Positions 1 through 5,662 of a DNA stretch of 6,434 bases are shown here, piece by piece. Origin of the DNA: an uncultured Burkholderiales bacterium (GTDB lineage Bacteria > Pseudomonadota > Gammaproteobacteria > Burkholderiales > Burkholderiaceae_D); the NCBI GenBank assembly GCA_903904635.1, contig CAIVDH010000150.1, positions 1-6,434 of the forward strand, given 5' to 3'. The translations under genes were made by a program, and so were the position numbers. Each line of letters opens with the position of its first letter. Positions within the stretch are counted from its first letter, which is position 1. The notes under the pieces are model-generated. The model did not search any database, was not told where the DNA came from, and was given only the letters and a program-made list of their open reading frames with translations.

Positions 1-96
1 CTTTTGTGTCGATATTTATTGTTCCAGGCGGTAAATTTACTGTTTCAGACAATAACTTTATTGTTTTGAGTTGTTTTATTGATAATTTTAGACACA
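1..96 (-). mobile_element. Putative transposon end (Tn7/Mu-like multi-site terminus), body left of the window
   Basis: Read on the minus strand from position 96, the sequence begins TGTGTC and becomes AT-rich (27 G/C in 96 bases), unlike the permease gene beside it. Coding homology to the permease stops exactly here: residues up to G314 look native and those after look foreign. Inside the terminus are four same-direction CARTAAA cores at 18-21 bp spacing. A TGT start plus several spaced binding sites pointing inward is the known design of Tn7-type (TnsB-bound) and related DDE transposon ends. The core ACAATAAAGT matches the Tn7 site as I remember it. The element type is inferred: no transposase, second end or target duplication is visible. 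An insertion sequence with TGT ends and subterminal repeats is the main alternative. Confidence 0.5.
15..81 (-). repeat. Four spaced direct repeats, likely transposase-binding sites
   Basis: On the plus strand TTTATTG occurs at 15-21, 57-63 and 75-81, and the variant TTTACTG at 36-42. The start-to-start distances are 21, 21 and 18 bp, or about two helical turns, so the copies lie on nearly one face of the DNA. Similarity extends past the core: on the minus strand three of the copies are preceded by AA, and those at 36 and 15 by CTGAAA or CTGGAA. The regular spacing and single orientation suggest a row of protein-binding sites. Iterons of a replication origin would look similar, but the position at the break of an interrupted gene favours transposase sites. 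Confidence 0.55.
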
Positions 97-1040
97 ATTC
101 CTAATACAGAACCTGCTGCGCCTAGCAATGATCCTTCCAGCAGCACTTGCATGAGCAATTGACTGCGCTTCATGCCCGTGACACGCAAGAGCGCAAATTG
201 CGGTCTGCGCCGTAATACAGAAAGTGCTTGCGTGGAGAACACCAGAAAGGCACCCGTGAACAGCGCCACCATTGCTAGTACATTTAAATTTACGCGATAA
301 GCCCGCGACATATTGGCAGTACGCTGATCCTGATCATTTGCCTGCGTAATGATGAACTCTGGCTGCAGTTTATGTAGTGATGCTTGAAATACTGTGCGGT
401 CCACACCTTGTGTTAGTTTCAGATCAATGCGCGAGAGCTTACCCAGTTTGCCAAACCGCCATTGGGCGCTGGCGATATCCATCACGGCGAGACGCTGGCC
501 TGAACGGGCGCTAGTCAATGAACCAGCTATACGTAATTTAATTTGTTGCGTGCCATTTTGCAGATGTAGCGTATCACCGGTTTGCAGATGCAGCCATTGC
601 ATGGCAGCTGGAGACAAAAATACTGTGTCAGCCATCAGTGCATCAAACGGACGATCAGATGCAGATACGCCCAGCAGATCCGGTGTAATTGCCGCAGCCT
701 GAAAACTATCTATGCCCAAAACCTTCAGACTGCCACGCTGCCCCGGAACCACTGTATCAATTTCCAATACCGGGCTAGCGGTGGCAACTTCATTCATGGT
801 AGACAATTGTGCGTAGTGCGATTCTTCTAAAAATGGCGAAGAGGTACGCACCTGCAAATCGGCGCTGCCCGACAAGCTTCTGGCCGCAGCGGAAAATTCA
901 CTGAACGCAGCCGCATTAATCAGATGAATACCCAAGCCCAGCGCTACACCTAGTGCAATAGCCATTACCGCAACTAATGCGCGCACTGGATGCGCACGCC
1001 ATTCGCCCAAAAGTAAGGAGCGCAGCAATGTAAGATTCAT
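45..1040 (-). pseudogene. FtsX/MacB-type ABC transporter permease, C-terminal part lost to insertion
   Basis: This is the membrane subunit of an ABC exporter of the MacB/LolC/YbbP type, paired with the ATPase encoded just upstream. The 331-residue frame has a first membrane segment at about residues 19-41, a periplasmic core domain at about 45-245, a second segment at about 252-276, a cytoplasmic turn containing LLRVTGMKRSQL (a typical FtsX-domain motif), and the start of a third segment at about 295-314. After G314 the native sequence stops. The last 16 or so residues (SKIINKTTQNNKVIV) are polar, AT-coded and come from the inserted DNA, which also supplies the TGA stop at 45-47. Relatives are usually about 400 residues (one FtsX unit) or about 800 (two units), so at least the last membrane helices are missing. 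The ATG overlaps the ATPase stop as ATGA, which implies translational coupling; only GGA lies upstream as a weak ribosome site. A working transporter is unlikely. Confidence 0.8.
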
Positions 1041-1729
1041 TTCAGTCCAGCTTCAGCAGCAGAAATTTCTCTTAGGCCTGAACGTGTCAGCAGCAAAATA
1101 CGGTCAGCAGTGGCCGCTGCTGCAGGAGAATGGGTAACGATAATGGCAGAGGCATGGCTGGCGCGTATTTCATTTTTCAATAATTGCAGTACTTCTTGTG
1201 CTGTTTCAGGATCAAGATTGCCAGTGGGCTCGTCAGCCAGTATTAGTTGTGGTTTGTGTACCAGCGCGCGCGCAATGGCCACGCGCTGCATTTCACCGCC
1301 AGATAGTTGACGCGGAAAATCATCATCACGTCCACTTAGGCCAACTGCAGCGAGCATTTGCGAAGCCCTGTCGGCGGGCAAATGATTCAGTATCAATGGT
1401 AGCGCGACATTTTGATGCAACGTCAGATGCGGCAGTAAATGAAAAGCCTGAAAAATGAATCCCAGTTTTTGTCGGCGCAGTAGCGTGGCCTGATCATCAT
1501 TTAATGTGGACGTGTCAGTGCCAGCTATAAATACAGACCCACTATCCGGCACATCCAATCCAGCAATCAGATTAAGCAAGCTCGATTTGCCTACGCCAGA
1601 GTCGCCCATGATGGCGACGTATTCACCGGCAGCGAGTTGAAAATCAAGTTGGGTCAGTATGGCGCGTTGACCATAGGATTTTCGTAGCGCGCGGCATTCC
1701 AGCATTGGTGGGAGATTAGTTGGGTACAT
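1037..1729 (-). CDS. ABC transporter ATP-binding protein, LolD/MacB-like
   Basis: This is the cytoplasmic ATPase that would drive the adjacent FtsX-type permease, probably for lipoprotein, lipid or peptide export or for envelope signalling; the substrate is unknown. It has about 230 residues, normal for the family. Counting from the ATG at 1729: Walker A GDSGVGKS at 42-49, Q-loop Q94, signature LSGGE at 142-146, Walker B LILADE at 162-167 followed by PTGNLD, and switch histidine H200. All catalytic motifs are intact. The stop overlaps the permease start (ATGA). The start is uncertain. An in-frame TTG at 1738 has GGGGAG 12 nt upstream, the ATG at 1729 has no close ribosome site, and an ATG at 1705 sits nearer to where the conserved domain begins. 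Because its partner is broken, this subunit is probably an orphan, unless it serves another permease. Confidence 0.9.
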   Translation of the reverse strand: MYPTNLPPMLECRALRKSYGQRAILTQLDFQLAAGEYVAIMGDSGVGKSSLLNLIAGLDVPDSGSVFIAGTDTSTLNDDQATLLRRQKLGFIFQAFHLLPHLTLHQNVALPLILNHLPADRASQMLAAVGLSGRDDDFPRQLSGGEMQRVAIARALVHKPQLILADEPTGNLDPETAQEVLQLLKNEIRASHASAIIVTHSPAAAATADRILLLTRSGLREISAAEAGLK

Positions 1730-1765
1730 TGGGGACAAAAAATTAATAAACTCCCCAGTTTAGCA

Positions 1766-1794
1766 AGGTGTGGAGAATGGTGCTTTCCACACCT
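1766..1794 (-). repeat. Inverted repeat between selD and the ABC ATPase gene
   Basis: AGGTGTGGA at 1766-1774 pairs perfectly with TCCACACCT at 1786-1794 across an 11-base loop, starting 14 bases beyond the selD stop. Transcribed from selD it would form a 9-bp hairpin, but no run of U follows on either strand. It may stabilise the selD mRNA 3' end or help termination. I see no clear promoter for the downstream ATPase gene in this 78-base gap. Confidence 0.4.
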
Positions 1795-1807
1795 AATGCA
1801 ATGCACT

Positions 1808-2866
1808 TTAATTTACAACGGACACACCAGCTGCGCCATGCTGTACTTCCCCAATCACGGCAGCATGATCAAAGCCATGCGCATGAAAACAGGCGAGTAT
1901 TTTTTCAACGGATGCGGCATCACAAGCGACTAATAATCCGCCAGATGTTTGCGGATCACACAATAGCGCTTGTTGGTCAGCGGTGATGGTCGGATCAAGT
2001 GTGATGTCTTGCTGATAGCCTGCCCAGTTACGCGCTGATGCGCCGGTAATAAAACCCTGTGCAGCGAGGTGTTCTACTTGCGGTAGAAATGGTACGGCAG
2101 TCATGTCTATGCTCACACGACAATTTGCACCACGCGCCATTTCGCGCGCATGACCTAGCAATCCAAATCCAGTTACGTCGGTAATGGCATGTACACCTTC
2201 GATGTGGGACAAATCTTTGCCCGGCGTATTGAGTTTGGTGGTGCTGTCTATCATGGCTTTATAGCCGTCAGCATCAAGCGCATTTTTTTTCAGTGCAGCC
2301 GAGAGTATGCCCACACCCAATGGCTTGCCCAATATAAGTTGGTCACCAACGCGTGCATCGGCATTCCGTTTGATGCGGGATGGATGCACCAGTCCCAACA
2401 CAACCAAGCCATAGATAGGCTCTACAGAATCAATGGTGTGTCCACCTGCAATGGGAATCCCAGCTTCAGCGCAGATAGATTCCCCACCTGCGAGAATTTT
2501 GCCTATAGTTTCAATCGGTAGTTTATCTATGGGCATACCAACTAATGCCAAGGCCATGATGGGCGTGCCGCCCATTGCATAGACATCAGAGATGGCATTG
2601 GTGGCAGCGATGCGGCCGAAGTCAGTCGGATCATCAACGATAGGCATGAAAAAATCGGTCGTAGCAATCAGCGCCTGTTCGTCATTGAGTTTGTAGACGG
2701 CGGCGTCATCCGCAGTTTCGATACCGACCATGAGTTGTGGTGGCACGGGAAAACCGGAAGTTTGTTTTAGTATCTCTGCCAGTACACCGGGTGCGATTTT
2801 GCAGCCGCAGCCTCCGCCATGTGAGAACGATGTGAGTCTGAGTGGTTTATCTGATGCAGCCGTCAT
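1808..2866 (-). CDS. selD: Selenide, water dikinase (selenophosphate synthetase)
   Basis: SelD makes selenophosphate from selenide and ATP in the cytoplasm. Selenophosphate is the selenium donor for selenocysteine (via SelA) and for 2-selenouridine in tRNA (via SelU/MnmH). The protein has 352 residues, close to E. coli SelD. The N-terminal HGGGCGCK carries catalytic C20 and K23, matching E. coli C17 and K20, so this is the cysteine form, not the selenocysteine form. Aspartates D54 (DDAAVY), D71 (TTDFF), D94 (AISDVYAMGG) and D230 (DVTGFGLLGH) line up with E. coli D51, D68, D91 and D227 at a constant offset of three. DPQTSGGLL near the C-terminus is also a family hallmark. I chose the ATG at 2866 because GGAGAG lies 4 bases upstream and the numbering fits. 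A longer frame from 2926 would run through the terminator hairpin. No other selenium gene is in the window. Confidence 0.97.
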   Translation of the reverse strand: MTAASDKPLRLTSFSHGGGCGCKIAPGVLAEILKQTSGFPVPPQLMVGIETADDAAVYKLNDEQALIATTDFFMPIVDDPTDFGRIAATNAISDVYAMGGTPIMALALVGMPIDKLPIETIGKILAGGESICAEAGIPIAGGHTIDSVEPIYGLVVLGLVHPSRIKRNADARVGDQLILGKPLGVGILSAALKKNALDADGYKAMIDSTTKLNTPGKDLSHIEGVHAITDVTGFGLLGHAREMARGANCRVSIDMTAVPFLPQVEHLAAQGFITGASARNWAGYQQDITLDPTITADQQALLCDPQTSGGLLVACDAASVEKILACFHAHGFDHAAVIGEVQHGAAGVSVVN

Positions 2867-2870
2867 GTAT

Positions 2871-2876
2871 CTCTCC
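2871..2876 (-). promoter_or_regulatory. Ribosome binding site of selD
   Basis: On the minus strand GGAGAG lies 4 bases before the ATG at 2866. It decides the start against the in-frame upstream codon at 2926, which has no such site and would place the terminator hairpin inside the coding sequence. Confidence 0.7.
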
Positions 2877-2884
2877 GTATTCTG

Positions 2885-2921
2885 AAACGAAACTGGCCCC
2901 CGGTTTATGCCGGGGGCCAGT
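2885..2921 (-). terminator. Rho-independent terminator of the helicase gene
   Basis: Positions 2892-2903 (ACTGGCCCCCGG) and 2910-2921 form a perfect 12-bp, very GC-rich stem with a 6-base loop. On the minus strand the stem is followed by TTCGTTT, a short interrupted U-run. It begins 39 bases after the helicase stop and ends 25 bases before the selD start. It most likely ends the helicase transcript. Being so near the selD ribosome site, partial read-through could also feed selD. Confidence 0.75.
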
Positions 2922-2960
2922 GTCAACCAACTAAATAGTTTACTTAATTAATCGTATTAC

Positions 2961-4370
2961 TTAGCCGCGACGTGCATCGCTGGCGCGGTTACCTTTGTAA
3001 CCACCACCCGTGTTGCCAGTGCCGCCATTGCCGCTGCCTTCTTTACGTGGCGCACCTGGCTTGCTGAAAGTACGCTGACCTGGTTTGGCTGGTGGACGGC
3101 TGCGGCTGTCGCCTGGACGCCATCCGTTAGGACGCGAAGGACGGCTGGCCGATGCAGTTTTCTTAGGCTCGAAACCTTCTACAACATCAACAGGTATCAC
3201 TTGTTTGGTGAAACGCTCGATACGTTTGACGTGCATGGCTTCCGAATGATTAACCAGTGATATCGCCAGACCATTACGACCTGCACGACCGGTGCGGCCT
3301 ATGCGGTGGACATAATCTTCAGGGAATTTTGGCAGATCATAGTTGAACACATGCGTAATCGCTGGTACGTCAATACCGCGTGCTGCAACGTCAGTGGCAA
3401 CTAATACTTTGACTTGACCGCGACGCAGGCTGTCTAGCGTACGATTGCGCGCTCCCTGATGCATGTCACCATGCAAAGCTGCGGCAGCAAAACCAGCAAT
3501 ATTCAAACGATCGGCGATGGTATCGGCATCACGTTTGGTTGCGGTAAATACGACGGCCTGATCAATCGATACATCACGCAGCAGCTGATCGAGCAGACGA
3601 TTTTTGTGTGACAGATCATCAACGAAATGCACGCGTTGCTGAATATTTTCATGCTTACTGGCTGAGCCGGCGATCTGTATCACCATAGGGTCGGTGGTGA
3701 TGCGGCGCGCCATATTGCCAACCATGCCGTCTAGCGTGGCGGAGAACAACATGGTCTGACGGGTCGCTGGTGTTTTGGCGATGATACGTTCGATATCATC
3801 AATAAAGCCCATGTCGAGCATGCGGTCAGCTTCATCCAATACGAGTACTTCGAGTTCTGAAAAATCAATCTTGCCTGATTCCATGTGGTCGATCAGACGG
3901 CCTGGGGTCGCGACCAGAATTTCCGGGTTACGTGCCAGCAGTTGCATTTGTTTTGGATAAGGCATGCCACCAAGAATAGACACAGCCTTGATGTTACGCA
4001 TGCCGCTGCCGTATTTTTCAGTCGCAGTGGTCACTTGCAGTGCCAGTTCGCGGGTAGGGGTCAGGACCAGCATTTTTGGCTGGGCAGGACGAAAACGTGG
4101 GCGCTCGCCTTTGGCGCGTGCAGCCTGCGTTTGCTGGTTCGGTGTTTTGCCTTGCGCTGGTGCTGATGCAGCAGCAGCGGCGAATCTGTTTAATGCTGGC
4201 AGCATGAAGGCAGCGGTCTTGCCGGAGCCAGTTTGCGAGGACACTAACAAGTCACGACCAGCGATCGCTGCTGGGATAGCTTGTTCTTGTACGGTTGTCG
4301 GTTTGGTATAGCCTGCGTCGGTTAGTGCTTTAATAATGGACGCGTGTAGGCCTAGTGATTCAAATGTCAT
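2961..4370 (-). CDS. rhlE: DEAD-box ATP-dependent RNA helicase, RhlE-like
   Basis: This is a cytoplasmic RNA helicase that unwinds short duplexes using ATP; the RhlE group acts in ribosome maturation, mRNA decay and cold adaptation. All motifs are present: Q motif around F3 and Q28, motif I SQTGSGKT (45-52), Ia PTRELALQ (105-112), Ib TPGRL (155-159), II DEAD (179-182), III SAT (210-212), V ATDVAARGID (325-334), VI HRIGRTGRAGR (355-365). Between motifs I and Ia lies a low-complexity insert (about 64-98) rich in Ala, Gln and Arg. The tail after about residue 395 is basic and rich in Gly, Arg, Pro and Ser, probably a disordered RNA-binding extension. At 469 residues it is typical of proteobacterial RhlE. 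The ATG at 4370 is fixed by the conserved MTFESLGL N-terminus; only weak GAAAG lies upstream as a ribosome site. The subfamily name is less certain than the helicase call. Confidence 0.95.
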   Translation of the reverse strand: MTFESLGLHASIIKALTDAGYTKPTTVQEQAIPAAIAGRDLLVSSQTGSGKTAAFMLPALNRFAAAAASAPAQGKTPNQQTQAARAKGERPRFRPAQPKMLVLTPTRELALQVTTATEKYGSGMRNIKAVSILGGMPYPKQMQLLARNPEILVATPGRLIDHMESGKIDFSELEVLVLDEADRMLDMGFIDDIERIIAKTPATRQTMLFSATLDGMVGNMARRITTDPMVIQIAGSASKHENIQQRVHFVDDLSHKNRLLDQLLRDVSIDQAVVFTATKRDADTIADRLNIAGFAAAALHGDMHQGARNRTLDSLRRGQVKVLVATDVAARGIDVPAITHVFNYDLPKFPEDYVHRIGRTGRAGRNGLAISLVNHSEAMHVKRIERFTKQVIPVDVVEGFEPKKTASASRPSRPNGWRPGDSRSRPPAKPGQRTFSKPGAPRKEGSGNGGTGNTGGGYKGNRASDARRG

Positions 4371-4479
4371 TGTTTTCTTTCGCGATAGTTAACGCAATGC
4401 CGGGCAATTGAATGCCATGCGAGAGCGTAGTAATGCAACGCTTACCAACGAAACAGACGAAAACTTAATGAAAAGATTT

Positions 4480-4500
4480 CGGCACAAAAGCTTTGCGCCG
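4480..4500 (-). promoter_or_regulatory. Hairpin in the presumed helicase leader, possible attenuator
   Basis: In the minus-strand RNA, CGGCGCAAA pairs with UUUGUGCCG over 9 positions (one G-U) around a 3-base loop. The stem is followed by AAATCTTTTC, a loose U-rich tail, about 110 bases before the helicase ATG. It could be an attenuator, a weak terminator or a leader structure. I see no competing antiterminator stem, so the regulatory role is a guess. Confidence 0.35.
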
Positions 4501-4616
4501 GGTAGGTGCTCTAAATTCGGCACCGAAAGGCGGGAGGGCTTGAGGTTGATGCTAAGGGTCTGCGATGCGACTGATTGCGCTGCTGATTGCTGCAGTGCGG
4601 GGCGAATTCTACATTA

Positions 4617-4654
4617 AAAGCTGGTCTGGGTGGCGAAAAATCTCTGCCACCCAG
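4617..4654 (-). terminator. Terminator downstream of fabI
   Basis: CTGGGTGGC (4626-4634) and GCCACCCAG (4646-4654) form a perfect 9-bp stem with an 11-base loop, starting 13 bases past the fabI stop. On the minus strand the stem is followed by ACCAG and then CTTTT. The U-run is short and set back 6 bases, so efficiency may be modest, but position and stem strength fit the end of the fabI transcript. Confidence 0.65.
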
Positions 4655-4667
4655 CATTTAAGTCAAA

Positions 4668-5459
4668 TTAATTTTCTTCGCTGGCCATTCCAGCCACCAC
4701 CTGCGAGAAGCCGCCATCTACGTAAGTGATTTCACCGGTGATACCTGAGGAAAGGTCTGACAACAGGAAAGCGGATGCGTTACCGACATCTTCAAGCGTG
4801 ACATTGCGACGTAAAGGTGCGTTGTCTTTAACGAAATTGAGTATCTTGCCGAAGTCTTTAATCCCGGACGCGGCCAGCGTTTTAATCGGGCCAGCCGAGA
4901 TGCCGTTGACCCGTATACCGCGCTTACCCAGTGACTCAGCCATATACCGGACACTGGCTTCGAGCGAGGCTTTGGCCAGCCCCATGGTGTTGTAGTTGGG
5001 CAGGGCGCGCACTGAGCCCAGATAAGAGAGTGTCAGGAGCGCGGCATGTGGCGAGAGCATGGGCAGCGCTGCTTTGGCCAGGGCCGGAAAGCTGTAAGCG
5101 GAAATATCATGGGCGATGCGAAAGCCCTCGCGTGACAGACCTTCCAAAAAATCACCGGCTATTGCTTCGCGCGGCGCAAATCCAATTGCGTGCACCAGAC
5201 CATCAAGCTGGCTCCAGGATTTGCCCAAATCGCTAAACAAGGCGTTGATTTGATCATCACTGCCAACATCACAATCAAATATCAGCGTGCTGTCGAATTC
5301 CTTGGCGAAATCGGTGGTGCGGTCTTTGAAGCGCTCACCGACATAGGTAAAAGCGAGCTCAGCACCTTCCCGTTTGCAGGCTTTTGCAATGCCGTAGGCG
5401 ATAGAGCGGTTGGACAAGAGTCCTGTGATCAGGATTTTTTTACCTTGTAAGAATGCCAT
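4668..5459 (-). CDS. fabI: Enoyl-[acyl-carrier-protein] reductase (NADH)
   Basis: FabI carries out the last step of each fatty-acid elongation cycle in the cytoplasm, reducing trans-2-enoyl-ACP with NADH. It belongs to the short-chain dehydrogenase fold. The 263-residue length and numbering match E. coli FabI: the cofactor loop [11 protein letters not shown] begins at G13, D64 and V65 sit in the adenine pocket, G93 in AIGFAP, and the catalytic residues are Y146, Y156 and K163 in the YNTMGLAK motif, with M159 beside them. The family's [16 protein letters not shown] and ITYVDGGF segments follow. G93 and M159, where E. coli substitutions give triclosan resistance, carry the sensitive-type residues. 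The ATG at 5459 has GGAG 6 bases upstream. The gene is single, with its own promoter and terminator, and divergent from the yejA-like gene. Confidence 0.97.
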   Translation of the reverse strand: MAFLQGKKILITGLLSNRSIAYGIAKACKREGAELAFTYVGERFKDRTTDFAKEFDSTLIFDCDVGSDDQINALFSDLGKSWSQLDGLVHAIGFAPREAIAGDFLEGLSREGFRIAHDISAYSFPALAKAALPMLSPHAALLTLSYLGSVRALPNYNTMGLAKASLEASVRYMAESLGKRGIRVNGISAGPIKTLAASGIKDFGKILNFVKDNAPLRRNVTLEDVGNASAFLLSDLSSGITGEITYVDGGFSQVVAGMASEEN

Positions 5460-5505
5460 TCGTGACTCCGGTGGGCCAGGGCGGGCTGCACTGGCTAAAC
5501 GCGCA

Positions 5506-5534
5506 ATTGTAGGGGCTGCGGGCCAGTTTGAAAA
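5506..5534 (-). promoter_or_regulatory. Sigma-70-type promoter of fabI
   Basis: On the minus strand TTTTCA (5529-5534) and TACAAT (5506-5511) are separated by 17 bp. They match the -35 and -10 consensus at 4 and 5 of 6 positions. Transcription would start near 5499, giving a leader of about 40 bases containing the GGAG ribosome site. No FabR- or FapR-like operator was recognised. Confidence 0.55.
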
Positions 5535-5597
5535 CCTGTCCGGTATCCTGTCGCTTTTACAACTGCTGTAATAACGCGATCCGTTTATCTGAGCTGG

Positions 5598-5614
5598 CTT
5601 CGCGGACAGCGAAG
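5598..5614. repeat. Small inverted repeat in the fabI/yejA-like divergent region
   Basis: CTTCGC and GCGAAG form a 6-bp perfect palindrome with a 5-base spacer, 48 bases before the start of the binding-protein gene and upstream of the fabI promoter. It could be an operator or a leader hairpin for the plus-strand gene. It is short enough to occur by chance. Confidence 0.25.
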
Positions 5615-5662
5615 AAAACCGCTATGCTAATGCCTATTGTTTGTTCTGCGTCCCAGGCTCTG

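Larger units (their letters stand above)
4371..4667 (-). other. Intergenic region: fabI 3' end and presumed helicase promoter and leader
   Basis: This 297-bp gap holds no credible gene. From right to left it contains the fabI terminator hairpin, then TAGAAT at 4606-4611 (a fair -10 box, but with a poor -35 at 17 bp), then a direct repeat of CTGATTGC (4571-4578 and 4583-4590, 12-bp period). Next come a weak 5-bp hairpin (4505-4509 with 4520-4524) and a stronger hairpin at 4480-4500. A long leader before a helicase gene would be in keeping with post-transcriptional or cold control, but the promoter is not firmly located, so the leader length is inferred. Confidence 0.4.

Noticed and set aside
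2867..2926. Upstream in-frame start that would lengthen SelD by 20 residues
   Set aside because: It would translate through the terminator hairpin. The start at 2866 has a good ribosome site and gives SelD-like numbering.
2922..2927. Perfect TTGACA on the minus strand before selD as a -35 box
   Set aside because: The hexamer lies just before the hairpin, and the -10 position 17 bp on would be CCGGGG inside the stem, so it is likely chance.
3885..4311. Overlapping plus-strand frames of 93 and 115 residues opposite the helicase gene
   Set aside because: They are antisense to conserved helicase motifs, with no family features of their own.
4408..4617. 69-residue plus-strand frame in the gap between the helicase and fabI genes
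   Set aside because: It starts with TTG, has no ribosome site, has an unlikely composition, and overlaps the hairpins and probable promoter region.
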